Part shown: positions 1 through 15,300 of the stretch, piece after piece
How the letters are laid out: each line of letters starts with the position of its first letter
Position numbering within the stretch: position 1 is the stretch's first letter
Source: Oasisia sp. SBJ-2009
Taxonomy: Eukaryota; Annelida; Polychaeta; Sabellida; Siboglinidae
Direction: 5' to 3'
DNA length: 64,000 nucleotides
NCBI GenBank assembly: GCA_964017155.1
Contig: OZ024856.1
Location: 43,224,921-43,288,920, forward strand
Notes under the pieces: model-generated
What the model saw: the letters and a program-made list of their open reading frames with translations, nothing else
The model's database searches: none
Told to the model about the DNA's origin: nothing
Position numbers and translations under genes: made by a program

Positions 1-166
1 TTTTTCACGTAAATATAATTCAGGTTGTAGATGTTATTAGAGACTGTTAATAAAAAATACGGACAGTAATTTAGATACTTTCGTTCGGCAACATTCTAAA
101 ATGTTTTTTTCTTAACAAAGGAACTCTGCATTTAAAATGTCGTAACATAAGTATCTATTCTTCTAG

Positions 167-202
167 AGAGTGGAAAGAAGGAAGCAGAAGCCAGTGACGA
201 AG
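167..202 (+). CDS. Candidate micro-exon, type A1 (first in window)
   Basis: Thirty-six nucleotides bounded by acceptor TATTCTTCTAG and donor GTACTT, with CGTAACATAA about 25 nt upstream as a branch-point candidate. With a phase-1 intron on both sides (the last G of one exon joins AG of the next to form GAG) it reads ESGKKEAEASDE. Most A1 copies between 6.5 and 21.2 kb share the GTACTT donor; later ones have GTAAGT, GTAAAT, GTAATT or GTAGGT. Other A exons start at 39,274, 40,184, 42,004, 44,733, 46,553, 47,462, 48,372, 49,282 and 50,192. A synonymous GCC to GCG change recurs (for example near 23,833 and 27,470). The copy at 47,462 changes GAC to GTC (D to V). The phase-0 frame is also open, so the reading frame is inferred. 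No function is recognised. Confidence 0.55.
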
Positions 203-635
203 GTACTTTAGGGAGGAGGATCTCGTTGGAAAACATCTCGTGTTATTACTATAGACTCTTTCGTTATTCAAATTCAATGCTAACTGCATAACACATACAG
301 TGCCTTTGCTATATACATGCAATAGTTTTGTATTTCCTCAATATTAACAAGTAATTTCATACATTGTTTTTCTTCAGCACATTGTATCTATATAACTGTT
401 TTATTCTAGCGATAACACTTTATGTATGGCGCGAAAACATGCAGTTAAATTGAGGATTTATTTTTTTAACAAATTCACGTAATCGTAATTCAGGTACTAC
501 ATGTTGTAAATGACAGCTAATAAAAAATACGGACTGTAATTTATATATTTCGTTCGATAGCATTCTAAAATGTAATGTCTTACTATCGGAACTTTGCATT
601 TAAACTATCGTAACATAAAGTATTCATTCTTCTAG

Positions 636-671
636 AGAGTGGAAAGAAAGAAACAGGAGCCAGCGGCGAAG
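636..671 (+). CDS. Candidate micro-exon, type B with lost donor
   Basis: This is the B-type 36-nt core after TTCATTCTTCTAG, reading ESGKKETGASGE in phase 1. The base after the exon should start GTAAGT but here reads GAAAGT, so the GT is gone. The same GA change occurs in nine other B copies (near 2,488, 7,033, 8,851, 10,670, 12,489, 14,309, 16,128, 17,945 and 28,862). If unused, the exon would be skipped without breaking the frame because it is 36 nt and symmetric. Confidence 0.4.
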
Positions 672-1075
672 GAAAGTTAGGCAGAAGGATCACGTTGGAA
701 AACATACTCGTTCTATTATAATAGACTCTTTCCTAATCCAAATTCAACACACATGCAACAGTTTGGTATTTCCACAATATTAACAAGAAATTTCAAGCAT
801 GTATTTTATATTACAGCACGTTCTATCTATATAACTGTTTTATTCTCGCCATATTGCTTTATGTATGGCGCGACAACATGCATTTAAACTGAGGATTTGG
901 TTGAAATGTAATTGTTCACATAAATATAATTCAGGTTGTAGATGTTCTTAGAGACTGTTAAAAAAAATACGGACAGTAATTTAGATACTTTCGTTCGGCA
1001 ACATTCTAAAATGTTTTTTCTTAGCAAAGGAACTCTGCATTTAAAATGTCGTAACATAAATATCTATTCTTCTAG

Positions 1076-1111
1076 AGAGTGGAGAGAAGGAAACAGAAGC
1101 CAGTGACGAAG
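1076..1111 (+). CDS. Candidate micro-exon, type A2
   Basis: This A-type 36-nt core has acceptor CTATTCTTCTAG and strong donor GTAAGT. Phase-1 reading is ESGEKETEASDE, so a lysine of A1 is replaced by glutamate (AAG to GAG) and an alanine by threonine. A2 alternates with A1 in the higher-order repeat at 6.4-19.1 kb and dominates the first 6 kb. The two variants give the encoded repeat different net charge. Frame and expression are inferred. Confidence 0.55.
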
Positions 1112-1542
1112 GTAAGTTAGGGAGGAGGATCTCGTTGGAAAACATCTCGTGTTATTACTATAGACTCTTTCGTTATTCAAATTCAGTGCTAACTGCTTAA
1201 CACGTATCGTGCCTTTGCTATATACATGCAATAGTTTTGTACTTCCTCAATATTAACAAGTAATTTGATACATTTTTTTTTCAGCACATTGTATCTATAT
1301 AACTGTTTTATTCTAGCGATAACACTTTATGTATGGCGCGAAAATATGCAGTTAAATTGAGGATTTATTTTTTAAACAAATTCACGTAATCGTAATTCAG
1401 GTACTACATGTTGTAAATGACAGCTAATAAAAAATACGGACTGTAATTTATATATTTCGTTCGATAGCATTCTAAAATGTAATGTCTTACTATCGGAACT
1501 TTGCATTTAAACTATCGTAACATAAAGTATTCATTCTTCTAG

Positions 1543-1578
1543 AGAGTGGAAAGAAAGAAACAGGAGCCAGCGGCGAAG
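1543..1578 (+). CDS. Candidate micro-exon, type B (canonical)
   Basis: This is the canonical B core: branch-like CGTAACATAA, acceptor TTCATTCTTCTAG, 36 nt, donor GTAAGTTAGG. It reads ESGKKETGASGE with phase-1 introns. Further B exons, each 36 nt, start at 5,178, 19,729, 20,640, 21,551, 23,368, 24,278, 25,187, 26,096, 27,005, 27,915, 28,826, 29,737, 30,647, 31,557, 33,376, 34,286, 35,196, 37,014, 37,924, 38,833, 39,743, 40,653, 41,563, 42,472, 43,382, 44,292, 45,202, 46,112, 47,021, 47,931, 49,751 and 51,558. The same core recurs at about 910-bp spacing in the intervals not listed. The core is nearly invariant. The copy near 32,466 has a GCC to GCG change that is synonymous in this frame. Antisense ORFs of 67 codons overlap these exons and are treated as shadows. 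Confidence 0.6.
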
Positions 1579-4500
1579 GTAAGTTAGGCAGAAGGATCAC
1601 GTTGGAAAACATACTCGTTCTATTATAATAGACTCTTTCCTAATCCAAATTCAACACACATGCAACAGTTTGGTATTTCCACAATATTAACAAGTAATTT
1701 CAAGCATGTATTTTATATTACAGCACGTTCTATCTATATAACTGTTTTTTTCTCGCCATATTGCTTTATGTATGGCGCGACAACATGCATTTAAACTGAG
1801 GATTTGGTTGAAATGTAATTGTTCACATAAATATATTTCAGGTTGTAGATGTTCTTAGAGACTGTTAATAAAAAATACGGACAGTAATTTAGATACTTTC
1901 GTTCGGCAACATTCTAAACTGTTTTTTCTTAGCAAAGGAACTCTGCATTTAAAATGTCGTAACATAAATATCTATTCTTCTAGAGAGTGGAGAGAAGGAA
2001 ACAGAAGCCAGTGACGAAGGTAAGTTAGGGAGGAGGATCTCGTTGGAAAACATCTCGTGTTATTACTATAGACTCTTTCGTTATTCAAATTCAATGCTAA
2101 CTGCATAACACATACCGTGCCTTTGCTATATACATGCAATAGTTTTGTATTTCCTCAATATTAACAAGTAATTTCATACATTGTTTTTCTTCAGCACATT
2201 GTATCTATATAACTGTTTTATTCTAGCGATAACACTTTATGTATGGCGCGAAAACATGCAGTTAAATTGAGGATTTATTTTTTTAACAAATTCACGTAAT
2301 CGTAATTCAGGTACTACATGTTGTAAATGACAGCTAATAAAAAATACGGACTGTAATTTATATATTTCGTTCGATAGCATTCTAAAATGTAATGTCTTAC
2401 TATCGGAACTTTGCATTTAAACTATCGTAACATAAAGTATTCATTCTTCTAGAGAGTGGAAAGAAAGAAACAGGAGCCAGCGGCGAAGGAAAGTTAGGCA
2501 GAAGGATCACGTTGGAAAACATACTCGTTCTATTATAATAGACTCTTTCCTAATCCAAATTCAACACACATGCAACAGTTTGGTATTTCCACAATATTAA
2601 CAAGAAATTTCAAGCATGTATTTTATATTACAGCACGTTCTATCTATATAACTGTTTTATTCTCGCCATATTGCTTTATGTATGGCGCGACAACATGCAT
2701 TTAAACTGAGGATTTGGTTGAAATGTAATTGTTCACATAAATATAATTCAGGTTGTAGATGTTCTTAGAGACTGTTAAAAAAAATACGGACAGTAATTTA
2801 GATACTTTCGTTCGGCAACATTCTAAAATGTTTTTTCTTAGCAAAGGAACTCTGCATTTAAAATGTCGTAACATAAATATCTATTCTTCTAGAGAGTGGA
2901 GAGAAGGAAACAGAAGCCAGTGACGAAGGTAAGTTAGGGAGGAGGATCTCGTTGGAAAACATCTCGTGTTATTACTATAGACTCTTTCGTTATTCAAATT
3001 CAATGCTAACTGCTTAACACGTATCGTGCCTTTGCTATATACATGCAATAGTTTTGTACTTCCTCAATATTAACAAGTAATTTGATACATTTTTTTTTCA
3101 GCACATTGTATCTATATAACTGTTTTATTCTAGCGATAACACTTTATGTATGGCGCGAAAACATGCAGTTAAATTGAGGATTTATTTTTTAAACAAATTC
3201 ACGTAATCGTAATTCAGGTACTACATGTTGTAAATGACAGCTAATAAAAAATACGGACTGTAATTTATATATTTCGTTCGATAGCATTCTAAAATGTAAT
3301 GTCTTACTATCGGAACTTTGCATTTAAACTATCGTAACATAAAGTATTCATTCTTCTAGAGAGTGGAAAGAAAGAAACAGGAGCCAGCGGCGAAGGTAAG
3401 TTAGGCAGAAGGATCACGTTGGAAAACATACTCGTTCTATTATAATAGACTCTTTCCTAATCCAAATTCAACACACATGCAACAGTTTGGTATTTCCACA
3501 ATATTAACAAGTAATTTCAAGCATGTATTTTATATTACAGCACGTTCTATCTATATAACTGTTTTTTTCTCGCCATATTGCTTTATGTATGGCGCGACAA
3601 CATGCATTTAAACTGAGGATTTGGTTGAAATGTAATTGTTCACATAAATATATTTCAGGTTGTAGATGTTCTTAGAGACTGTTAATAAAAAATACGGACA
3701 GTAATTTAGATACTTTCGTTCGGCAACATTCTAAAATGTTTTTTCTTAGCAAAGGAACTCTGCATTTAAAATGTCGTAACATAAATATCTATTCTTCTAG
3801 AGAGTGGAGAGAAGGAAACAGAAGCCAGTGACGAAGGTAAGTTAGGGAGGAGGATCTCGTTGGAAAACATCTCGTGTTATTACTATAGACTCTTTCGTTA
3901 TTCAAATTCAATGCTAACTGCTTAACACGTATCGTGCCTTTGCTATATACATGCAATAGTTTTGTACTTCCTCAATATTAACAAGTAATTTGATACATTT
4001 TTTTTTCAGCACATTGTATCTATATAACTGTTTTATTCTAGCGATAACACTTTATGTATGGCGCGAAAACATGCAGTTAAATTGAGGATTTATTTTTTAA
4101 ACAAATTCACGTAATCGTAATTCAGGTACTACATGTTGTAAATGACAGCTAATAAAAAATACGGACTGTAATTTATATATTTCGTTCGATAGCATTCTAA
4201 AATGTAATGTCTTACTATCGGAACTTTGCATTTAAACTATCGTAACATAAAGTATTCATTCTTCTAGAGAGTGGAAAGAAAGAAACAGGAGCCAGCGGCG
4301 AAGGTAAGTTAGGCAGAAGGATCACGTTGGAAAACATACTCGTTCTATTATAATAGACTCTTTCCTAATCCAAATTCAACACACATGCAACAGTTTGGTA
4401 TTTCCACAATATTAACAAGTAATTTCAAGCATGTATTTTATATTACAGCACGTTCTATCTATATAACTGTTTTTTTCTCGCCATATTGCTTTATGTATGG

Positions 4501-6361
4501 CGCGACAACATGCATTTAAACTGAGGATTTGGTTGAAATGTAATTGTTCACATAAATATATTTCAGGTTGTAGATGTTCTTAGAGACTGTTAATAAAAAA
4601 TACGGACAGTAATTTAGATAATTTCGTTCGGCAACATTCTAAAATGTTTTTTCTTAGCAAAGGAACTCTGCATTTAAAATGTCGTAACATAAATATCTAT
4701 TCTTCTAGAGAGTGGAGAGAAGGAAACAGAAGCCAGTGACGAAGGTAAGTTAGGGAGGAGGATCTCGTTGGAAAACATCTCGTGTTATTACTATATACTC
4801 TTTCGTTATTCAAATTCAATGCTAACTGTTTAACACGTATCGTGCCTTTGCTATATACATGCAATAGTTTTGTACTTCCTCAATATTAACAAGTAATTTC
4901 ATACATTGTTTTTCTTCAGCACATTGTATCTATATAACTGTTTTATTCTAGCGATAACACTTTATGTATGGCGCGAAAACATGCAGTTAAATTGAGGATT
5001 TATTTTTTAAACAAATTCACGTAATCGTAATTCAGGTACTACATGTGGTAAATGAGAGCTAATAAAAAATACGGACTGTAATTTATATATCTCGTTCGAT
5101 AGCATTCTAAAATATGATGTCTTACTATCGGAACTTTGCATTTAAAATATCGTAACATAAAGTATTCATTCTTCTAGAGAGTGGAAAGAAAGAAACAGGA
5201 GCCAGCGGCGAAGGTAAGTTAGGCAGAAGGATCACGTTGGAAAACATACTCGTTTTATTATAATAGACTCTTTCGTAATCCAAATTCAACACACATGCAA
5301 CAGTTTGGTATTTCCACAATATTAACAAGTAATTTCAAGCATGTATTTTATATTTCAGCACGTTCTATCTATATAACTGTTTTACTCTCGCCATATTGCT
5401 TTATGTATGGCGCGACAACATGCATTTAAACTGAGGATTTGGTTGAAATGTAATTGTTCACATAAATATATTTCAGGTTGTAGATGTTCTTAGAGACTGT
5501 TAATAAAAAATACGGACAGTAATGTAGATACTTTCGTTCGGCAACATCCTAAAATGTTTTTTCTTAGCAAAGGAACTCTGCATTTAAAATGTCGTAACAT
5601 AAATATCTATTCTTCTAGAGAGTGGAGAGAAGGAAACAGAAGCCAGTGACGAAGGTAAGTTAGGGAGGAGGATCTCGTTGGAAAACATCTCGTGTTATTA
5701 CTATGGACTCTTTCGTTATTCAAATTCAATGCTAACTGCATAGCACATACCATGCCTTTGCTATATACATGCAATAGTTTTGTATTTCCTCAATATTAAC
5801 AACTAATTTCATACATTGTTTTTCTTCAGCACATTGTATCTATATAACTGTTTTATTCTAGCGATAACACTTTATGTATGGCGCGAAAACATGCAGTTAA
5901 GTTGAGGATTTATTTTTTAAGCAAATTCACCTAATCGTAATTCAGGTACTACATGCTGTAAATGACAGCTAATAAAAAATACGGACTGTAATTTTTATAT
6001 TTCGTTCGATAGCAATCTAAAATGTAATGTCTTACTACCGGAACTTTGCATTTAAACTATCGTAACAAAGTATTCATTCTTCTAGAGAGTGGAAAGAAAG
6101 AAACAGGAGCCAGCGGCGAAGGTAAGTTAGGCAGAAGGATCACGTTGGAAAACATACTTGTTTTATTATAATAGACTCTTTCGTAATCCAAATTCAACAC
6201 ACATGCAACAGTTTGGTATTTCCACAATATTAACAAATAATTTCAAGCATGTATTTTATATTTCAGCACGTTCTATCTATATAACTGTTTTATTCTCGCC
6301 ATATTGCTTTATGTATGGCGCGACAACATGCATTTAAACTGAGGATTTGGTTGAAATGTAA

Positions 6362-9300
6362 TTTTTCACGTAAATATAATTCAGGTTGTAGATGTTATTA
6401 GAGACTGTTAATAAAAAATACGGACAGTAATTTAGATACTTTCGTTCGGCAACATTCTAAAATGTTTTTTTCTTAACAAAGGAACTCTGCATTTAAAATG
6501 TCGTAACATAAGTATCTATTCTTCTAGAGAGTGGAAAGAAGGAAGCAGAAGCCAGTGACGAAGGTACTTTAGGGAGGAGGATCTCGTTGGAAAACATCTC
6601 GTGTTATTACTATAGACTCTTTCGTTATTCAAATTCAATGCTAACTGCATAACACATACCGTGCCTTTGCTATATACATGCAATAGTTTTGTATTTCCTC
6701 AATATTAACAAGTAATTTCATACATTGTTTTTCTTCAGCACATTGTATCTATATAACTGTTTTATTCTAGCGATAACACTTTATGTATGGCGCGAAAACA
6801 TGCAGTTAAATTGAGGATTTATTTTTTAAACAAATTCACGTAATCGTAATTCAGGTACTACATGTTGTAAATGACAGCTAATAAAAAATACGGACTGTAA
6901 TTTATATATTTCGTTCGATAGCATTCTAAAATGTAATGTCTTACTATCGGAACTTTGCATTTAAACTATCGTAACATAAAGTATTCATTCTTCTAGAGAG
7001 TGGAAAGAAAGAAACAGGAGCCAGCGGCGAAGGAAAGTTAGGCAGAAGGATCACGTTGGAAAACATACTCGTTCTATTATAATAGACTCTTTCCTAATCC
7101 AAATTCAACACACATGCAACAGTTTGGTATTTCCACAATATTAACAAGAAATTTCAAGCATGTATTTTATATTACAGCACGTTCTATCTATATAACTGTT
7201 TTATTCTCGCCATATTGCTTTATGTATGGCGCGACAACATGCATTTAAACTGAGGATTTGGTTGAAATGTAATTGTTCACATAAATATATTTCAGGTTGT
7301 AGATGTTCTTAGAGATTGTTAATAAAAAATACGGACAGTAATGTAGATACTTTCGTTCGGCAACATCCTAAAATGTTTTTTCTTAGCAAAGGAACTCTGC
7401 ATTTAAAATGTCGTAACATAAATATCTATTCTTCTAGAGAGTGGAGAGAAGGAAACAGAAGCCAGTGACGAAGGTAAGTTAGGGAGGAGGATCTCGTTGG
7501 AAAACACCTCGTGTTATTACTATGGACTCTTTCGTTATTCAAATTCAATGCTAACTGCATAGCACATACCATGCCTTTGCTATATACATGCAATAGTTTT
7601 GTATTTCCTCAATATTAACAACTAATTTCATACATTGTTTTTCTTCAGCACATTGTATCTATATAACTGTTTTATTCTAGCGATAACACTTTATGTATGG
7701 CGCGAAAACATGCAGTTAAGTTGAGGATTTATTTTTTAAGCAAATTCACCTAATCGTAATTCAGGTACTACATGCTGTAAATGACAGCTAATAAAAAATA
7801 CGGACTGTAATTTTTATATTTCGTTCGATAGCAATCTAAAATGTAATGTCTTACTACCGGAACTTTGCATTTAAACTATCGTAACAAAGTATTCATTCTT
7901 CTAGAGAGTGGAAAGAAAGAAACAGGAGCCAGCGGCGAAGGTAAGTTAGGCAGAAGGATCACGTTGGAAAACATACTCGTTTTATTATAATAGACTCTTT
8001 CGTAATCCAAATTCAACACACATGCAACAGTTTGGTATTTCCACAATATTAACAAGTAACTTCAAGCATGTATTTTATATTTCAGCACGTTCTATCAATA
8101 TAACTGTTTTATTCTCGCCATATTGCTATATGTATGGCGCCACAACATGCATTTAAACTGAGGATTTGGTTGAAATGTAATTTTTCACGTAAATATAATT
8201 CAGGTTGTAGATGTTATTAGAGACTGTTAATAAAAAATACGGACAGTAATTTAGATACTTTCGTTCGGCAACATTCTAAAATGTTTTTTTCTTAACAAAG
8301 GAACTCTGCATTTAAAATGTCGTAACATAAGTATCTATTCTTCTAGAGAGTGGAAAGAAGGAAGCAGAAGCCAGTGACGAAGGTACTTTAGGGAGGAGGA
8401 TCTCGTTGGAAAACATCTCGTGTTATTACTATAGACTCTTTCGTTATTCAAATTCAATGCTAACTGCATAACACATACCGTGCCTTTGCTATATACATGC
8501 AATAGTTTTGTATTTCCTCAATATTAACAAGTAATTTCATACATTGTTTTTCTTCAGCACATTGTATCTATATAACTGTTTTATTCTAGCGATAACACTT
8601 TATGTATGGCGCGAAAACATGCAGTTAAATTGAGGATTTATTTTTTAAACAAATTCACGTAATCGTAATGCAGGTACTACATGTTGTAAATGACAGCTAA
8701 TAAAAAATACGGACTGTAATTTATATATTTCGTTCGATAGCATTCTAAAATGTAATGTCTTACTATCGGAACTTTGCATTTAAACTATCGTAACATAAAG
8801 TATTCATTCTTCTAGAGAGTGGAAAGAAAGAAACAGGAGCCAGCGGCGAAGGAAAGTTAGGCAGAAGGATCACGTTGGAAAACATACTCGTTCTATTATA
8901 ATAGACCCTTTCCTAATCCAAATTCAACACACATGCAACAGTTTGGTATTTCCACAATATTAACAAGAAATTTCAAGCATGTATTTTATATTACAGCACG
9001 TTCTATCTATATAACTGTTTTATTCTCGCCATATTGCTTTATGTATGGCGCGACAACATGCATTTAAACTGAGGATTTGGTTGAAATGTAATTGTTCACA
9101 TAAATATATTTCAGGTTGTAGATGTTCTTAGAGACTGTTAATAAAAAATACGGACAGTAATGTAGATACTTTCGTTCGGCAACATCCTAAAATGTTTTTT
9201 CTTAGCAAAGGAACTCTGCATTTAAAATGTCGTAACATAAATATCTATTCTTCTAGAGAGTGGAGAGAAGGAAACAGAAGCCAGTGACGAAGGTAAGTTA

Positions 9301-12300
9301 GGGAGGAGGATCTCGTTGGAAAACATCTCGTGTTATTACTATGGACTCTTTCGTTATTCAAATTCAATGCTAACTGCATAGCACATACCATGCCTTTGCT
9401 ATATACATGCAATAGTTTTGTATTTCCTCAATATTAACAACTAATTTCATACATTGTTTTTCTTCAGCACATTGTATCTATATAACTGTTTTATTCTAGC
9501 GATAACACTTTATGTATGGCGCGAAAACATGCAGTTAAGTTGAGGATTTATTTTTTAAGCAAATTCACCTAATCGTAATTCAGGTACTACATGCTGTAAA
9601 TGACAGCTAATAAAAAATACGGACTGTAATTTTTATATTTCGTTCGATAGCAATCTAAAATGTAATGTCTTACTACCGGAACTTTGCATTTAAACTATCG
9701 TAACAAAGTATTCATTCTTCTAGAGAGTGGAAAGAAAGAAACAGGAGCCAGCGGCGAAGGTAAGTTAGGCAGAAGGATCACGTTGGAAAACATACTCGTT
9801 TTATTATAATAGACTCTTTCGTAATCCAAATTCAACACACATGCAACAGTTTGGTATTTCCACAATATTAACAAGTAACTTCAAGCATGTATTTTATATT
9901 TCAGCACGTTCTATCAATATAACTGTTTTATTCTCGCCATATTGCTATATGTATGGCGCCACAACATGCATTTAAACTGAGGATTTGGTTGAAATGTAAT
10001 TTTTCACGTAAATATAATTCAGGTTGTAGATGTTATTAGAGACTGTTAATAAAAAATACGGACAGTAATTTAGATACTTTCGTTCGGCAACATTCTAAAA
10101 TGTTTTTTTCTTAACAAAGGAACTCTGCATTTAAAATGTCGTAACATAAGTATCTATTCTTCTAGAGAGTGGAAAGAAGGAAGCAGAAGCCAGTGACGAA
10201 GGTACCTTAGGGAGGAGGATCTCGTTGGAAAACATCTCGTGTTATTACTATAGACTCTTTCGTTATTCAAATTCAATGCTAACTGCATAACACATACCGT
10301 GCCTTTGCTATATACATGCAATAGTTTTGTATTTCCTCAATATTAACAAGTAATTTCATACATTGTTTTTCTTCAGCACATTGTATCTATATAACTGTTT
10401 TATTCTAGCGATAACACTTTATGTATGGCGCGAAAACATGCAGTTAAATTGAGGATTTATTTTTTAAACAAATTCACGTAATCGTAATGCAGGTACTACA
10501 TGTTGTAAATGACAGCTAATAAAAAATACGGACTGTAATTTATATATTTCGTTCGATAGCATTCTAAAATGTAATGTCTTACTATCGGAACTTTGCATTT
10601 AAACTATCGTAACATAAAGTATTCATTCTTCTAGAGAGTGGAAAGAAAGAAACAGGAGCCAGCGGCGAAGGAAAGTTAGGCAGAAGGATCACGTTGGAAA
10701 ACATACTCGTTCTATTATAATAGACCCTTTCCTAATCCAAATTCAACACACATGCAACAGTTTGGTATTTCCACAATATTAACAAGAAATTTCAAGCATG
10801 TATTTTATATTACAGCACGTTCTATCTATATAACTGTTTTATTCTCGCCATATTGCTTTATGTATGGCGCGACAACATGCATTTAAACTGAGGATTTGGT
10901 TGAAATGTAATTGTTCACATAAATATATTTCAGGTTGTAGATGTTCTTAGAGACTGTTAATAAAAAATACGGACAGTAATGTAGATACTTTCGTTCGGCA
11001 ACATCCTAAAATGTTTTTTCTTAGCAAAGGAACTCTGCATTTAAAATGTCGTAACATAAATATCTATTCTTCTAGAGAGTGGAGAGAAGGAAACAGAAGC
11101 CAGTGACGAAGGTAAGTTAGGGAGGAGGATCTCGTTGGAAAACATCTCGTGTTATTACTATGGACTCTTTCGTTATTCAAATTCAATGCTAACTGCATAG
11201 CACATACCATGCCTTTGCTATATACATGCAATAGTTTTGTATTTCCTCAATATTAACAACTAATTTCATACATTGTTTTTCTTCAGCACATTGTATCTAT
11301 ATAACTGTTTTATTCTAGCGATAACACTTTATGTATGGCGCGAAAACATGCAGTTAAGTTGAGGATTTATTTTTTAAGCAAATTCACCTAATCGTAATTC
11401 AGGTACTACATGTTGTAAATGACAGCTAATAAAAAATACGGACTGTAATTTTTATATTTCGTTCGATAGCAATCTAAAATGTAATGTCTTACTACCGGAA
11501 CTTTGCATTTAAACTATCGTAACAAAGTATTCATTCTTCTAGAGAGTGGAAAGAAAGAAACAGGAGCCAGCGGCGAAGGTAAGTTAGGCAGAAGGATCAC
11601 GTTGGAAAACATACTTGTTTTATTATAATAGACTCTTTCGTAATCCAAATTCAACACACATGCAACAGTTTGGTATTTCCACAATATTAACAAATAATTT
11701 CAAGCATGTATTTTATATTTCAGTACGTTCTATCTATATAACTGTTTTATTCTCGCCATATTGCTTTATGTATGGCGCGACAACATGCATTTAAACTGAG
11801 GATTTGGTTGAAATGTAATTTTTCACGTAAATATAATTCAGGTTGTAGATGTTATTAGAGACTGTTAATAAAAAATACGGACAGTAATTTAGATACTTTC
11901 GTTCGGCAACATTCTAAAATGTTTTTTTCTTAACAAAGGAACTCTGCATTTAAAATGTCGTAACATAAGTATCTATTCTTCTAGAGAGTGGAAAGAAGGA
12001 AGCAGAAGCCAGTGACGAAGGTACTTTAGGGAGGAGGATCTCGTTGGAAAACATCTCGTGTTATTACTATAGACTCTTTCGTTATTCAAATTCAATGCTA
12101 ACTGCATAACACATACCGTGCCTTTGCTATATACATGCAATAGTTTTGTATTTCCTCAATATTAACAAGTAATTTCATACATTGTTTTTCTTCAGCACAT
12201 TGTATCTATATAACTGTTTTATTCTAGCGATAACACTTTATGTATGGCGCGAAAACATGCAGTTAAATTGAGGATTTATTTTTTAAACAAATTCACGTAA

Positions 12301-15300
12301 TCGTAATTCAGGTACTACATGTTGTAAATGACAGCTAATAAAAAATACGGACTGTAATTTATATATTTCGTTCGATAGCATTCTAAAATGTAATGTCTTA
12401 CTATCGGAACTTTGCATTTAAACTATCGTAACATAAAGTATTCATTCTTCTAGAGAGTGGAAAGAAAGAAACAGGAGCCAGCGGCGAAGGAAAGTTAGGC
12501 AGAAGGATCACGTTGGAAAACATACTCGTTCTATTATAATAGACTCTTTCCTAATCCAAATTCAACACACATGCAACAGTTTGGTATTTCCACAATATTA
12601 ACAAGAAATTTCAAGCATGTATTTTATATTACAGCACGTTCTATCTATATAACTGTTTTATTCTCGCCATATTGCTTTATGTATGGCGCGACAACATGCA
12701 TTTAAACTGAGGATTTGGTTGAAATGTAATTGTTCACATAAATATATTTCAGGTTGTAGATGTTCTTAGAGATTGTTAATAAAAAATACGGACAGTAATG
12801 TAGATACTTTCGTTCGGCAACATCCTAAAATGTTTTTTCTTAGCAAAGGAACTCTGCATTTAAAATGTCGTAACATAAATATCTATTCTTCTAGAGAGTG
12901 GAGAGAAGGAAACAGAAGCCAGTGACGAAGGTAAGTTAGGGAGGAGGATCTCGTTGGAAAACACCTCGTGTTATTACTATGGACTCTTTCGTTATTCAAA
13001 TTCAATGCTAACTGCATAGCACATACCATGCCTTTGCTATATACATGCAATAGTTTTGTATTTCCTCAATATTAACAACTAATTTCATACATTGTTTTTC
13101 TTCAGCACATTGTATCTATATAACTGTTTTATTCTAGCGATAACACTTTATGTATGGCGCGAAAACATGCAGTTAAGTTGAGGATTTATTTTTTAAGCAA
13201 ATTCACCTAATCGTAATTCAGGTACTACATGTTGTAAATGACAGCTAATAAAAAATACGGACTGTAATTTTTATATTTCGTTCGATAGCAATCTAAAATG
13301 TAATGTCTTACTACCGGAACTTTGCATTTAAACTATCGTAACAAAGTATTCATTCTTCTAGAGAGTGGAAAGAAAGAAACAGGAGCCAGCGGCGAAGGTA
13401 AGTTAGGCAGAAGGATCACGTTGGAAAACATACTTGTTTTATTATAATAGACTCTTTCGTAATCCAAATTCAACACACATGCAACAGTTTGGTATTTCCA
13501 CAATATTAACAAATAATTTCAAGCATGTATTTTATATTTCAGTACGTTCTATCTATATAACTGTTTTATTCTCGCCATATTGCTTTATGTATGGCGCGAC
13601 AACATGCATTTAAACTGAGGATTTGGTTGAAATGTAATTTTTCACGTAAATATAATTCAGGTTGTAGATGTTATTAGAGACTGTTAATAAAAAATACGGA
13701 CAGTAATTTAGATACTTTCGTTCGGCAACATTCTAAAATGTTTTTTTCTTAACAAAGGAACTCTGCATTTAAAATGTCGTAACATAAGTATCTATTCTTC
13801 TAGAGAGTGGAAAGAAGGAAGCAGAAGCCAGTGACGAAGGTACTTTAGGGAGGAGGATCTCGTTGGAAAACATCTCGTGTTATTACTATAGACTCTTTCG
13901 TTATTCAAATTCAATGCTAACTGCATAACACATACCGTGCCTTTGCTATATACATGCAATAGTTTTGTATTTCCTCAATATTAACAAGTAATTTCATACA
14001 TTGTTTTTCTTCAGCACATTGTATCTATATAACTGTTTTATTCTAGCGATAACACTTTATGTATGGCGCGAAAACATGCAGTTAAATTGAGGATTTATTT
14101 TTTAAACAAATTCACGTAATCGTAATTCAGGTACTACATGTTGTAAATGACAGCTAATAAAAAATACGGACTGTAATTTATATATTTCGTTCGATAGCAT
14201 TCTAAAATGTAATGTCTTACTATCGGAACTTTGCATTTAAACTATCGTAACATAAAGTATTCATTCTTCTAGAGAGTGGAAAGAAAGAAACAGGAGCCAG
14301 CGGCGAAGGAAAGTTAGGCAGAAGGATCACGTTGGAAAACATACTCGTTCTATTATAATAGACTCTTTCCTAATCCAAATTCAACACACATGCAACAGTT
14401 TGGTATTTCCACAATATTAACAAGAAATTTCAAGCATGTATTTTATATTACAGCACGTTCTATCTATATAACTGTTTTATTCTCGCCATATTGCTTTATG
14501 TATGGCGCGACAACATGCATTTAAACTGAGGATTTGGTTGAAATGTAATTGTTCACATAAATATATTTCAGGTTGTAGATGTTCTTAGAGATTGTTAATA
14601 AAAAATACGGACAGTAATGTAGATACTTTCGTTCGGCAACATCCTAAAATGTTTTTTCTTAGCAAAGGAACTCTGCATTTAAAATGTCGTAACATAAATA
14701 TCTATTCTTCTAGAGAGTGGAGAGAAGGAAACAGAAGCCAGTGACGAAGGTAAGTTAGGGAGGAGGATCTCGTTGGAAAACACCTCGTGTTATTACTATG
14801 GACTCTTTCGTTATTCAAATTCAATGCTAACTGCATAGCACATACCATGCCTTTGCTATATACATGCAATAGTTTTGTATTTCCTCAATATTAACAACTA
14901 ATTTCATACATTGTTTTTCTTCAGCACATTGTATCTATATAACTGTTTTATTCTAGCGATAACACTTTATGTATGGCGCGAAAACATGCAGTTAAGTTGA
15001 GGATTTATTTTTTAAGCAAATTCACCTAATCGTAATTCAGGTACTACATGCTGTAAATGACAGCTAATAAAAAATACGGACTGTAATTTTTATATTTCGT
15101 TCGATAGCAATCTAAAATGTAATGTCTTACTACCGGAACTTTGCATTTAAACTATCGTAACAAAGTATTCATTCTTCTAGAGAGTGGAAAGAAAGAAACA
15201 GGAGCCAGCGGCGAAGGTAAGTTAGGCAGAAGGATCACGTTGGAAAACATACTCGTTTTATTATAATAGACTCTTTCGTAATCCAAATTCAACACACATG